NCBI RefSeq assembly: GCF_003284975.1 | Contig: NZ_QMEU01000007.1 | Location: 55,892 to 119,891, forward strand | Origin: Mycobacterium colombiense | Lineage (GTDB): Bacteria > Actinomycetota > Actinomycetes > Mycobacteriales > Mycobacteriaceae | Direction: 5' to 3' | DNA: 64,000 nt | Part shown: positions 16,021 through 23,573 of the stretch, in pieces | Layout of the letters: each line of letters begins with the position of its first letter | How positions within the stretch are numbered: position 1 is the stretch's first letter | Translations under genes and position numbers: made by a program | The notes under the pieces: generated by a model | The model's database searches: none | What the model was told of the DNA's origin: nothing | The model's input: the letters and a program-made list of their open reading frames with translations, nothing else

Positions 16021-16254
16021 GTGACGATGCGGCAGGCTGCAACGCGGGCGCTCTACGAGGGCTCACTCGCCGACCCCGGCGAGCGCAACCCGTACGCTGG
16101 CCGGTCGCTGGTCCTAGCGAAACTGTGGATGCGCGGCTACTGGCGCATGCTGCACGTCCGGATTCACACGGGGCCGGCTATGGCGCGATACCACGAAGCG
16201 CGCGCCGCGGCCGATTCCATGTCGGACCAGACCGGTATGTTTCGAAGCGAATAG
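16021..16254 (+). CDS. Small basic protein, Rmf/CrpP-like pattern
   Basis: 77 aa from GTG 16021. The pattern EGSLADPGERNPYAGRS...LAKLWMRGYWRML recalls the short ribosome-modulation-factor-like and CrpP-like proteins often carried by phages and mobile elements (G...NPY.G...LA..W..GY). This is resemblance only. Its 5' ~90 bases are duplicated, with differences, as a fragment at 11842, on the other side of the helicase gene. It may mark a conserved boundary next to a variable cargo site. Confidence 0.6.
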   Translation: MTMRQAATRALYEGSLADPGERNPYAGRSLVLAKLWMRGYWRMLHVRIHTGPAMARYHEARAAADSMSDQTGMFRSE

Positions 16255-16355
16255 CGTTGCGGCGGATCGTCACACAAACACGACCGACGGCAATGACGCA
16301 ACCAGCAACCGTAGTGTTCTACAGTTATCGCAACCGAATTCGCAGGGGTGACGCA

Positions 16356-17096
16356 ATGGCCGACCGATCGGCGATCGAATGGACCGAAGCGACTTGGAAT
16401 CCCGTCACCGGCTGCGACCGAATCTCCGCGGGCTGCGACCACTGTTACGCCATGACGTTGGCAAAACGCTTGAAGGCCATGGGATCCGAGAAGTACCAGA
16501 ACGACGGTGACCCGCGCACGTCGGGGCCAGGCTTCGGCATCACCGTCCATCCGCAGGCACTCGACGAGCCTCGTCGCTGGCGCCAGCCGCGGACCGTGTT
16601 CGTCAACTCGATGTCCGATCTGTTCCACGCGCGCGTGCCGGTGAGTTTCATCCGGGACGTGTTCGACGTCTGTCGCGATACGCCTCAGCACACCTATCAA
16701 GTGCTCACCAAACGCAGCCTGCGCCTGCGGCGGCTCGGCGAAAACCTCGACTGGCCAAGCAATCTCTGGATGGGCGTCTCGGTCGAGAACGCGGACGCCT
16801 TGCCTCGTGTCGACCATCTGCGCTACGTACCCGCAGCCGTTCGCTTCCTGTCGTGTGAGCCGCTGATCGGACCGCTCGATGGGTTGAATCTCGCTGGCAT
16901 CCACTGGGTCATCGCCGGCGGCGAGTCGGGCGCGAATCATCGTCCTGTCAAAGGGGAATGGGTGCGCGGCATCCGCGACGTGTGCCAGGGCGCCGGCGTC
17001 GCGTTCTTCTTCAAGCAGTGGGGCGGCCGGACGCCGAAGGCCGAAGGGCGGGAACTCGACGGCCGGCGCTGGGACGAGATGCCGACCGCGGTCTAG
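16356..17096 (+). CDS. DUF5131 (phage Gp37/Gp68-like) three-Cys protein
   Basis: 246 aa from ATG 16356 with AGGGG 7-8 bases upstream. It starts with the family hallmark SAIEWTEATWNPVTGCDRIS and has C20-x6-C27-x2-C30, a three-Cys motif likely to hold a metal or Fe-S cluster in the manner of radical-SAM relatives. Other family segments are FVNSMSDLFH, QVLTKR, WMGVSVEN, FLSCEPLIGP and IAGGESG, ending with FFFKQWGG. The reaction is unknown. It faces a TcmP gene tail to tail, and both stop codons share a CTAG. As I recall, TcmP families are defined as partners of exactly this kind of protein. Confidence 0.9.
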   Translation: MADRSAIEWTEATWNPVTGCDRISAGCDHCYAMTLAKRLKAMGSEKYQNDGDPRTSGPGFGITVHPQALDEPRRWRQPRTVFVNSMSDLFHARVPVSFIRDVFDVCRDTPQHTYQVLTKRSLRLRRLGENLDWPSNLWMGVSVENADALPRVDHLRYVPAAVRFLSCEPLIGPLDGLNLAGIHWVIAGGESGANHRPVKGEWVRGIRDVCQGAGVAFFFKQWGGRTPKAEGRELDGRRWDEMPTAV

Positions 17097-18181
17097 CGGT
17101 TCTCGTCGAGGTATTCCTCGTAGCTCCACCAGTCGGCGCTTGTCGGATCCCAGCACGGCTCGGGGCGCCATAACCGCTGGCCGGCGTTCGTATCGTCGAG
17201 GCCGTCGTCGAACAGGGAGAACTGGCCGGTCTTCGCTTCCTTGGCCTGCCGCATCATCTCCGGTTCGCGCAACGCGGCCTCGTTGTACAGGTGCTGCATG
17301 ATGCGATCGCCTGCCTCATGGTCGGTGGCGAACACCATGTCGTAGATCTCCGTCTTGTTCGGCATCTGCATCGGGATCCGATGAGTGATTGCATATCCGA
17401 GTTCGTGCTCAAGCTTCCACCGCATGAGGTTGACCATCTGCTGGCGGTACTCGCTGGGCGTGAGCTTTCGCTGATCGAGCGCGCGCAGGATCTGGCGCCA
17501 CTCGCCGCCGCCATACAGTCGGTCTACCTGCTCCCGGTATGGCTCGTACGGAATGCCGCCCCGGCCGCGGACGCCCTTGTTGATCATGGTCGGCGACACC
17601 AGGATCCAGATTTCGGCCTTCCATCCCTGCTTGTTTGTGCGGAACCTGGCGAGCTTCTCGATCGTCGACCAGTGCACTTCGGCGGCTTGCTGGTCGACGA
17701 ACGCGAACGTCGGCGCCCACGCGACGTCGGCCAGGCCGGCGAGAATGCCGTCGATGGTGACGTTGCAGTCGCCTTGCACGACCTCGTACCGGGTGTCGCC
17801 GGGGAACGCTTCTCGCAGGTGCGTTTCGAGAGCCTGTGCTCGCGACGCGCTGAGTTCACCGAAGCGCAGTCGGGTGAAGGGCGGCAGAGCCTTCATGGCG
17901 ACGACGGGCGAGCCGTCGAACTCGACCCCGGTGTGCCGCTCGACGTTCTTGGGTTGGCCGGCCATCAGGTCGAGGTAAATGCACTCGGAGGACTTTCCGC
18001 TGACCGCTCTTGCGAAGGCGGGCAGATAGCCGTTGAGTATTTCCAACTTGTTCCGCGTCCAGTACGACCACGGACGCGCATTCGGGTTCGCCAGAATTCC
18101 CTCCCCAGGATACGAACCACCAGTATTGCTCTCGATATTGTTAACCGCAGGCAGTGACGCTCTAAAGGCGACGAATACCAA
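17093..18181 (-). CDS. tcmP: Three-Cys-motif partner protein TcmP
   Basis: Up to 362 aa. Recognised by the N-terminal pattern W.YWTRNKLEILNGYLPAFARAV, then IYLDLMAGQPKN and a GSPVVAM segment, followed by FAFVDQQAAEVHW and LVSPTMINKGVRG. The fold resembles a Rossmann-like methyltransferase (YLDLMAG as motif I). Its partner is the DUF5131 protein, whose stop codon overlaps this one. The start is uncertain: TTG 18181 has no ribosome site, while GGGGAGG at about 18101-18106 sits close before an in-frame CTG at 18094, next to the conserved region. Enzymatic function is unknown. Confidence 0.85.
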   Translation of the reverse strand: MVFVAFRASLPAVNNIESNTGGSYPGEGILANPNARPWSYWTRNKLEILNGYLPAFARAVSGKSSECIYLDLMAGQPKNVERHTGVEFDGSPVVAMKALPPFTRLRFGELSASRAQALETHLREAFPGDTRYEVVQGDCNVTIDGILAGLADVAWAPTFAFVDQQAAEVHWSTIEKLARFRTNKQGWKAEIWILVSPTMINKGVRGRGGIPYEPYREQVDRLYGGGEWRQILRALDQRKLTPSEYRQQMVNLMRWKLEHELGYAITHRIPMQMPNKTEIYDMVFATDHEAGDRIMQHLYNEAALREPEMMRQAKEAKTGQFSLFDDGLDDTNAGQRLWRPEPCWDPTSADWWSYEEYLDENR

Positions 18182-18211
18182 GCGCTAAGCGGTCTACGGC
18201 CGAGACCGGCA

Positions 18212-19108
18212 TCAAGCGTTCTGGCCGCGGACGGATTCCGGTCGGCCGCCGTATCCAGGCGGATTCGCTAGGTAGTCTGCGATTGCCGGTACGGCGGTCA
18301 GGTCCTCACAAAGTCCCACCAAGTGGGTCGCGACGTCGTAGGAGTACGCAAGGGCGTCCCGATGCACGTCGGGATCAACAGGTACTCGCTTCTTGTCCTC
18401 CGGGTTTTCCAGCAGCGCAACGGATGCGCCCCACCTCCGACTAAATCGACTCATCCAGCAGACTTCGCTCGCAGACAGCGCCCCGGTGTGGGCGACGTAG
18501 TTTCGATAGTCCGCGAGTGTCACCCCGTAGGTGTTCCAACTGCTCGCTACCGTTGCGGCGATCGGCTCCGGTATGTGCGTCGATCCTGACTCGATCGCCG
18601 CGACGGTCTTGCGCATCGAGCTCCAACGTCCCTTCCCGTCGGGTGAGCCGCTGAAGTGCTTCCACAGGACTTTCGAAATGGCCTCATACACACGGCGCGC
18701 CGCCCCGAGATACGCGTCCACTTCAAACAAGACGCGGGCATCGCCAGTGTTTCCACTCTGCGGGCCCTCCCAATATCCGTGGTACTCATCGAATATCCGA
18801 CAGGCTCTGACGTAATAGTTGATGACACTGTTGAGGTGGTAGAGGGATTCCCGGAGGAAGAATCGGACGTCACTTTCCTCGTAGTAGTCCGCGACCCCGT
18901 GAGGGCCGGGAACGTCTAGAGCGTGAATCGCCCGCTCGTTGAGCGATGACCCGTCTCGATCGACGAGCGTCAATGTGAACTCGTTGTAGATCGGCAATCG
19001 AGTTGTGGCGATAATCGCAAGGCCGGCCGGCGGCTGCTCACCATCGGGCACCACGATTCCGTGCTCGTACACGTCGACATTGTCGGGATACGTCATGGAG
19101 TCCAGCAT
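18212..19108 (-). CDS. Hypothetical protein with HEPN-like motif
   Basis: 298 aa, ATG 19108 (a second ATG at 19096 is possible). No close family is recognised. The C-terminal half is helical and contains YRNYVAH, with R202 and H207 in R-x4-H spacing, the catalytic pattern of HEPN ribonucleases. It is preceded by helices (YEAISKVLWKHFSG, ATVASSWNTYGVTLAD) arranged as expected for a HEPN bundle. The N-terminal ~90 residues look beta-rich. HEPN proteins act as RNA-cutting effectors in many defence and toxin systems. The link is suggestive only. It lies upstream of and reads toward tcmP on the same strand, 30 bp from that ORF. Confidence 0.6.
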   Translation of the reverse strand: MLDSMTYPDNVDVYEHGIVVPDGEQPPAGLAIIATTRLPIYNEFTLTLVDRDGSSLNERAIHALDVPGPHGVADYYEESDVRFFLRESLYHLNSVINYYVRACRIFDEYHGYWEGPQSGNTGDARVLFEVDAYLGAARRVYEAISKVLWKHFSGSPDGKGRWSSMRKTVAAIESGSTHIPEPIAATVASSWNTYGVTLADYRNYVAHTGALSASEVCWMSRFSRRWGASVALLENPEDKKRVPVDPDVHRDALAYSYDVATHLVGLCEDLTAVPAIADYLANPPGYGGRPESVRGQNA

Positions 19109-19286
19109 CTCAGCGAGAAGGGTGGCGATGCACGCCGTTTTCCGGCTCTAGTCAAGCGCAACCATCATGGCCGCGCGTATCTCGTCGGCGTCGACCGCGG
19201 TGTAATGCAGCAATCTGCGCGCCGCGCGAAAGCTGCTCGGACATTCCAGCGTCGCGACGACGGAGGGGATCCGCGTAGGCCATCGG

Positions 19287-20168
19287 CTATGGGTTGTCCA
19301 AGACCCAACTGCCGCCAGGCGGCTCTTCGGCGTGCATAAACAGCTCGGTGCTCGCTTCGATATCCATGATGCGCACGTAAAATTCGCTGCCGGACACCGT
19401 GTCAGTGATGACCGAGAAGGGCTGCTCACTGTCGGTTTCTTCGCGCACCTGCGGATCGCCGAGCAAGTCAAGACGATAACGAGGCAGTTGAGCAAGCTCA
19501 GTGAGATAGTTCTGAACAGCTTGTGCAGAGGAGAACGACCGGCCGTTGTTGTTGTCAGGGCGTTGATCAATACGCCATACGACATACTCGGCTACCGGAT
19601 CTTCACCACTTCCAAACTCTCCCGACACGTTGAACGAGATGTTGTAGCCGCGCTCAAAAGCTTTGGGTTGGAGCTTGTCAGCTTGGGTCATCACTTGGGC
19701 GGCCAGGGTCAGGGGATCCGCCGGTTCTGGCTCTGCCGGGGCTGGCTCGTCAGGCGCTACATCGTCGGGCTCGTCTTGGGGCGGCACGTCCAGAAGTTCG
19801 GTAATCGTGATTGTGGCGTCGCGCACCGAGCGGATGCGAAAACGCATGTCCAGTAGGTGCGTAATCCGTTGGAGCAACTCGAACGGCTCTACGCCGTGGA
19901 TTTGGATATCGGCCGCCCGAATATTCGGCATCTCGTAGATACGCCGCTCGGCCAGTTCTGATTTCCGCACGGCGATCACATGAGGGGTGTGCATCCCAGT
20001 TTCACCACCGCCGAAGTCGAGCCCGATGATGAGCCACTCGTCTCGGTCAACCCCCGTGAGGTCGTAGATGTCCACCGGCCCGGTCAGCTTCTGATCGAGC
20101 TGCGCTGTACCCACCCAATCCGGGTAGGCCACCGTTGCATGGCCCCATTCGTACTGGTACTCGTCCAT
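19287..20168 (-). CDS. Hypothetical two-part protein with acidic Pro-rich linker
   Basis: 293 aa from ATG 20168. The N-terminal ~125 residues form a globular alpha/beta region (DEWLIIGLDFGGGETGMHTPHVIAVRK). They are joined by a linker rich in Pro, Glu and Ala (DEPAPAEPEPAD, about residues 130-150) to a C-terminal region with FSVITDTVSGSEFYVRIMDIEA. No family is recognised. Same strand as the HEPN-like gene, with 178 bp between them. Probably island cargo. Confidence 0.65.
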   Translation of the reverse strand: MDEYQYEWGHATVAYPDWVGTAQLDQKLTGPVDIYDLTGVDRDEWLIIGLDFGGGETGMHTPHVIAVRKSELAERRIYEMPNIRAADIQIHGVEPFELLQRITHLLDMRFRIRSVRDATITITELLDVPPQDEPDDVAPDEPAPAEPEPADPLTLAAQVMTQADKLQPKAFERGYNISFNVSGEFGSGEDPVAEYVVWRIDQRPDNNNGRSFSSAQAVQNYLTELAQLPRYRLDLLGDPQVREETDSEQPFSVITDTVSGSEFYVRIMDIEASTELFMHAEEPPGGSWVLDNP

Positions 20169-20361
20169 TGCTACCCCGTCCTACGTCGCCGTCAGGGTAA
20201 TTATCGAGTAGCGCGATTTGGGCTCGACCCTCGCCCAGGTGGCTTATCCGACGCCACTGGGTGCGCGGCACGTGGCGATGGTGGCCGCCGATCGGCCGGC
20301 GCGGGGTACGCCGCGATCGGGCCGGACCGTGCAGGCGGCAGCGGTCGCGGCGCAGGCCTGC

Positions 20362-20706
20362 TCACATCAGGGCCAGCACGGCTGCAGCGACGTCGAGCGC
20401 CTGGGCGACGCCCGCGGCGTTGAGGCAACGCGGGCCCCTTCCGCCGCGCACTGCGACGGCACGACGGCGCAGCGATCCGACCGGATCGCCGGCTGTGCAC
20501 GCGTCGAACGAGACCGCGGCGGCGACCAGTCGGGCGTCGGACCATGCGAGGCCCACGAGCGCTTCTTCGGCGTGCAGGACGCCGGCGAGGTCTTGGAGCG
20601 CGGCACGAAACGCGGTGCTACCGGCGGCGGTTTCCGCAGCGTCGACGAGGAGGTCGAGTGCGGCTGTCTCGGGATTGGTAGGCGAGTGGTCAACGGTGAT
20701 CGTCAC
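20362..20706 (-). CDS. Small Ala-rich hypothetical protein
   Basis: 114 aa from ATG 20706, mostly helical and Ala/Leu/Val-rich (ETAALDLLVDAAETAAGSTAFRAALQDLAGVLHAEEALVGLAW) without a signal peptide. No family is recognised. ORFs in other frames overlap it. I prefer this one for its balanced composition and ATG start, but confidence is limited. It is the last candidate gene before attR. Confidence 0.5.
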   Translation of the reverse strand: MTITVDHSPTNPETAALDLLVDAAETAAGSTAFRAALQDLAGVLHAEEALVGLAWSDARLVAAAVSFDACTAGDPVGSLRRRAVAVRGGRGPRCLNAAGVAQALDVAAAVLALM

Positions 20707-20854
20707 GCGGTGAAGCTAACGCGCTATTAACCGAAATATCAAGGGCTGCAAAGAAACTCGGACATATGACGCTATCAGCGCAAATGCTCGAAATGCGGCA
20801 TATGTCGAACTGGCGAAAATGTCGCGCGATGCCAACTCTGCGTGGCCTGAGCGC

Positions 20855-20883
20855 TGCCCACGGTGTGCCCACATTCTGCCCAC
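20855..20883 (+). repeat. Right triple TGCCCAC repeat, candidate integrase arm sites
   Basis: TGCCCAC at 20855, 20866 and 20877, again in exact 11-bp steps and in the same orientation as the left block. Similarity continues on both sides (CACAGT-ACAG) for roughly 40 bp. The block ends 86 bp before attR. Here the sequence is not coding: the frame matching the integrase end is interrupted. Confidence 0.7.
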
Positions 20884-20969
20884 AGTTACAGATAACTACC
20901 GTGAACTACGGTGACGCATTTTGCCTGGTGGTGGACACCGAAGCAGGTCGCCGGCGGCTCGGTTTATCT

Positions 20970-20996
20970 TTCAAATCCCTCCGCCACCGCCAAAAC
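20970..20996 (+). repeat. attR core (27-bp direct repeat)
   Basis: Identical to 5745-5771. It contains only the T-loop to 3' end of tRNA-Ser and no 5' part of a tRNA, as expected for the displaced copy after integration. Confidence 0.95.
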
Positions 20997-21136
20997 TGCA
21001 CGGACATAAGCGGTCCCCAGATTTGCTGGAACCGGCTGATCGTTGTGTGAGCGAGTTCTGCGCGCCGTCCTTGGCTCACGCCGGTCGGCGGCTGAACGCC
21101 ACGGTTTAAAAATTACGATTTCGGGCAAACAGCGGC

Positions 21137-21853
21137 ATGAGCGCACGTCACGGCCCTCGTCTCGTTGCTTCTGCGGTCGCCGCTGCGTCGGGCGCCGCCG
21201 CTTCGGCCCTTGGGACCGCCATCCCCGCCGCCACCGCCGGTCCGTGCCCGGACGTGCAGGTCGTGTTCGCCCGCGGCACCGACGATCCGCCCGGCCTCGG
21301 GCCGACCGGGCAGGCATTCGTCGACTCCCTGCAGCCGCGCGTCGGCGCAAAATCCTTCGACGTATATCCGGTCGATTACCCCGCCACTCATGACTGGACA
21401 AACGCGGGCGAGGCCGGCGTCAGAGACGCTGCCGCACACGTCGTGTCGATGGCGCACGACTGTCCCAACACCAAGATGGTGCTCGGCGGCTACTCCCAAG
21501 GCGCGGCCGTGATGGGCTTCGTCACCTCGCCCGTCGTACCTGATGGGATCGATCCCGCGAGCGTCCCCAAACCGCTGGATCCGGAAATCGCCAACCACGT
21601 CTCCTCGGTCGTGCTCTTCGCCTTACCCAACGAGAAGGCGATGAACTTCTTCGGTGAGCCGCCGGTTGCCATCGGTCCGCTCTATCAGGCCAAGACCATC
21701 CAGGTGTGCGCCGCCGAGGACCCGATCTGCTCCGACGGGATGAATTTCGCCGCGCATGACACGTATTCGACCAACGCCGCGGTGATCGACAAGGGCGCGG
21801 CCTTCGCGGCGGGCCTTCTCGGCTCCGGTGGTGGCGCGCGGGCCTCGATGTAA
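21137..21853 (+). CDS. Secreted cutinase-family esterase
   Basis: 238 aa. N-terminal signal sequence about 1-34 (Ala-rich, ending around AATA-GPCPD). Cutinase fold with the nucleophile Ser at about 120 in GGYSQGAAV, preceded by VVFARGTDDPPGLG. The acid and base lie in AEDPICSDGMNFAAHDTY. Conserved Cys residues (CPD, DCP, QVC, PIC) would form the two family disulfides. Mycobacterial cutinase-like proteins hydrolyse lipid esters or polyesters. First chromosomal gene to the right of the island. Confidence 0.92.
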   Translation: MSARHGPRLVASAVAAASGAAASALGTAIPAATAGPCPDVQVVFARGTDDPPGLGPTGQAFVDSLQPRVGAKSFDVYPVDYPATHDWTNAGEAGVRDAAAHVVSMAHDCPNTKMVLGGYSQGAAVMGFVTSPVVPDGIDPASVPKPLDPEIANHVSSVVLFALPNEKAMNFFGEPPVAIGPLYQAKTIQVCAAEDPICSDGMNFAAHDTYSTNAAVIDKGAAFAAGLLGSGGGARASM

Positions 21854-21916
21854 GCCGGATGGCCATAGCTCGGGCCGATTGGCGCTCGGTACTTCCGAGC
21901 CACTAATTTTCCTCAG

Positions 21917-22921
21917 GTGAACTTCTCAGCTGCAGGTGCAGCCGCGCGCTGGATCGTCCCCTTGATCACGGTTGCGGCCGTCGCCGGCATCGGCTTGGTT
22001 GCGGCCCCCGTGCAGGTCCGTCCCGCCCCGCCGGTGCGGTTGGTCGCCGACGGCGACCCGCTGGCCGGGGCGCCGTTCTACGTCAACCCGACATCTGCGG
22101 CCATGCGCGCGGCGCAGAGCGCCGACCCGCCGAGTCCCGAGCTGACCGCCATCGCCAATACGCCGCAGGCGTACTGGATCGTCCCGGGCGGGTCGGCTGG
22201 CACGGTCGGGAAGTATGTCGGTGACGCCAATGCCGCTGGCGCCATTCCGGTGCTCGCGATTTATGGCATCCCGCACCGCGACTGCGGCAGCTTCGCCGCC
22301 GGCGGCATGGGGTCGGCCGACGCCTACCGCTCGTGGATCGACGGCATCGCAGCCGGTGTGGGGGCTTCGCGGGTGGCGATCGTCGTCGAACCCGATGCGC
22401 TGGCCATGGCCGACTGCCTGGCCGGTGGTGCGCGCCAGGAACGCTTCGACCTGATCCGCTACGCCGTCGACAGTTTCACCCGCGATCCGAATGCGGCCGT
22501 GTACGTCGACGCCGGTCACCTGCGTTGGCACAGCGCCGACGACATGGCCGCCCGGCTCAACCAGGCCGGCGTCGGCCACGCGCGCGGTTTCAGCATCAAC
22601 ACCGCGAACTTCTTCACCACCGAGGACGAAATCGGTTACGGCGAGGCCATTTCGGGCCTCACGAATGGATCGCACTACGTGATCGACACGTCGCGCAACG
22701 GTGCGGGACCGGCACCCGACTCCGACCTCAACTGGTGCAACCCCAGCGGCCGAGCACTGGGCACTCCGCCGACCGCCAGCACCGCGGGCGCGCACGCAGA
22801 CGCCTACCTGTGGATCAAACGTCCCGGCGAATCCGACGGAACATGCGGCAAGGGTGATCCGCCGGCCGGCAACTTCGTGAATCAATACGCAATCGATCTG
22901 GCCCGCAACGCCGGTCACTGA
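21917..22921 (+). CDS. Secreted glycoside hydrolase family 6 (endoglucanase-like)
   Basis: 334 aa, GTG start. N-terminal hydrophobic signal/anchor (WIVPLITVAAVAGIGLVAA). GH6 landmarks: PVLAIYGIPHRDCGSFAAGG, VEPDALAMADCL with the catalytic Asp region, VYVDAGHLRWH, FSINTANFFTT, DTSRNGAGP, NWCNPSGRALG and the C-terminal AYLWIKRPGESDGTC. The reaction would be beta-1,4-glucan cleavage with inversion. Mycobacteria keep such enzymes although they do not live on cellulose, and biofilm or host-matrix cellulose is a proposed target. No carbohydrate-binding module is attached. Confidence 0.93.
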   Translation: MNFSAAGAAARWIVPLITVAAVAGIGLVAAPVQVRPAPPVRLVADGDPLAGAPFYVNPTSAAMRAAQSADPPSPELTAIANTPQAYWIVPGGSAGTVGKYVGDANAAGAIPVLAIYGIPHRDCGSFAAGGMGSADAYRSWIDGIAAGVGASRVAIVVEPDALAMADCLAGGARQERFDLIRYAVDSFTRDPNAAVYVDAGHLRWHSADDMAARLNQAGVGHARGFSINTANFFTTEDEIGYGEAISGLTNGSHYVIDTSRNGAGPAPDSDLNWCNPSGRALGTPPTASTAGAHADAYLWIKRPGESDGTCGKGDPPAGNFVNQYAIDLARNAGH

Positions 22922-23012
22922 GAATCGATTTGCGATTCGTGATCGTTCTTGTTGAAAATGGGTAACATTTAGATACCGAAAACAGCAAAGCGAGCGCGCG
23001 ACAAGAGGCATC

Positions 23013-23489
23013 ATGGCCAAGAAAGTCGAGATCATCGCCGTCTTCGCGATCTGCACTGCCTTCATCACGGCTCCTGGGACCCTGTCTGATTTCGTCGCGC
23101 ACGCCGACGATTCGGGGACCGCGCTGTACAGCGGCATCAACCAGCTTCGCCCGGGATGCGGGCCGATCAGCGACGACCCGCGCCTGACCGAAGCCGCCCA
23201 GCGCCACGCCGATGACATGTTGCGCAGCGGGGTCAGCGGACACATCGGGTCGGACGGCTCATCACCGCAGGCGCGAATCACCGCTGCGGGTTATCGGAGC
23301 AGGTACTCGGGTGAAATCGTCTTCTGGGGCACCGGATCCGCTGCGACCCCGAAGGAAGCGCTCGACATGTGGATGCAGAGTCCGCCGCACCGAGACATCA
23401 TTTTGAACTGCGCGTATAACGCGGGCGGCTTCGCCACCGCCTGGGACGGCAACAAGATGACCGCCGTCGGCGACTTCGCGGCGTCGTAA
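23013..23489 (+). CDS. Secreted CAP-domain (SCP-like) protein
   Basis: 158 aa with signal peptide about residues 1-32 (AVFAICTAFITAP...AHA). The CAP fold is indicated by LYSGINQLRPGCG, LTEAAQRHADDM, HIGSDGSSPQARI, YSGEIVFWGTG and MWMQSPPHRDIILN with the HR of the CAP cavity, followed by the family ending. The molecular role of mycobacterial CAP proteins is not settled. A 6-bp inverted repeat GAATCG-ATTTG-CGATTC (22922-22938) lies in the upstream spacer just after the GH6 stop. Confidence 0.88.
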   Translation: MAKKVEIIAVFAICTAFITAPGTLSDFVAHADDSGTALYSGINQLRPGCGPISDDPRLTEAAQRHADDMLRSGVSGHIGSDGSSPQARITAAGYRSRYSGEIVFWGTGSAATPKEALDMWMQSPPHRDIILNCAYNAGGFATAWDGNKMTAVGDFAAS

Positions 23490-23573
23490 ACTCAGCTGTG
23501 CCAAGTGTTTTCGAGTTGTAATTTCTGTCGCTACGCCCAGCGGGGGGGTGTTGCCACCACGCTCGAGCGGTAC

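Larger units (their letters stand above)
5745..20996. mobile_element. 15.2-kb integrated island in tRNA-Ser(CGA), phage-satellite-like
   Basis: Bounded by perfect 27-bp direct repeats (5745-5771 and 20970-20996) made of the T-loop and 3' end of tRNA-Ser plus a few bases. Contents in order: tyrosine integrase, XRE regulator, divergent excisionase-like gene, replication-initiator-like gene with iterons, small unknown genes, a candidate terminase small subunit, then accessory genes. No large terminase, portal, protease, capsid, tail or lysis gene can be seen. Integrase, regulator, replication module with internal repeats and a small terminase fit a phage-inducible chromosomal island (satellite) better than a prophage remnant. 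That classification is inference. The accessory genes look less GC-rich than the flanks. Confidence 0.88.
20707..21136. other. Gene-poor right end of the island with attR
   Basis: About 430 bp without a convincing gene. It holds an inverted repeat GACATATG (20761-20768) to CATATGTC (20799-20806), the right triple TGCCCAC block and the attR core. From 20997 to the cutinase start it is ordinary chromosomal spacer. Confidence 0.7.

Noticed and set aside
19148..19286. Reverse reading frame ending at 19148 with a protein-like C-terminus
   Set aside because: It has no credible start and most of the ORF overlaps the better-supported gene at 19287-20168.
20850..20930. Second integrase 3' end near attR, suggesting remains of another element
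   Set aside because: The similarity to the integrase end is confined to the triple TGCCCAC block and nearby bases, the frame is interrupted, and the order relative to attR is wrong for a tandem element. Arm-type sites explain it better.
5745..20996. Complete prophage
   Set aside because: Too short, and no large terminase, portal, capsid, tail or lysis genes are recognisable.
22922..22938. Hairpin GAATCG-ATTTG-CGATTC as terminator for the GH6 gene
   Set aside because: The stem is only 6 bp, there is no following T-run, and the position could equally be a chance repeat or an upstream site for the CAP gene.
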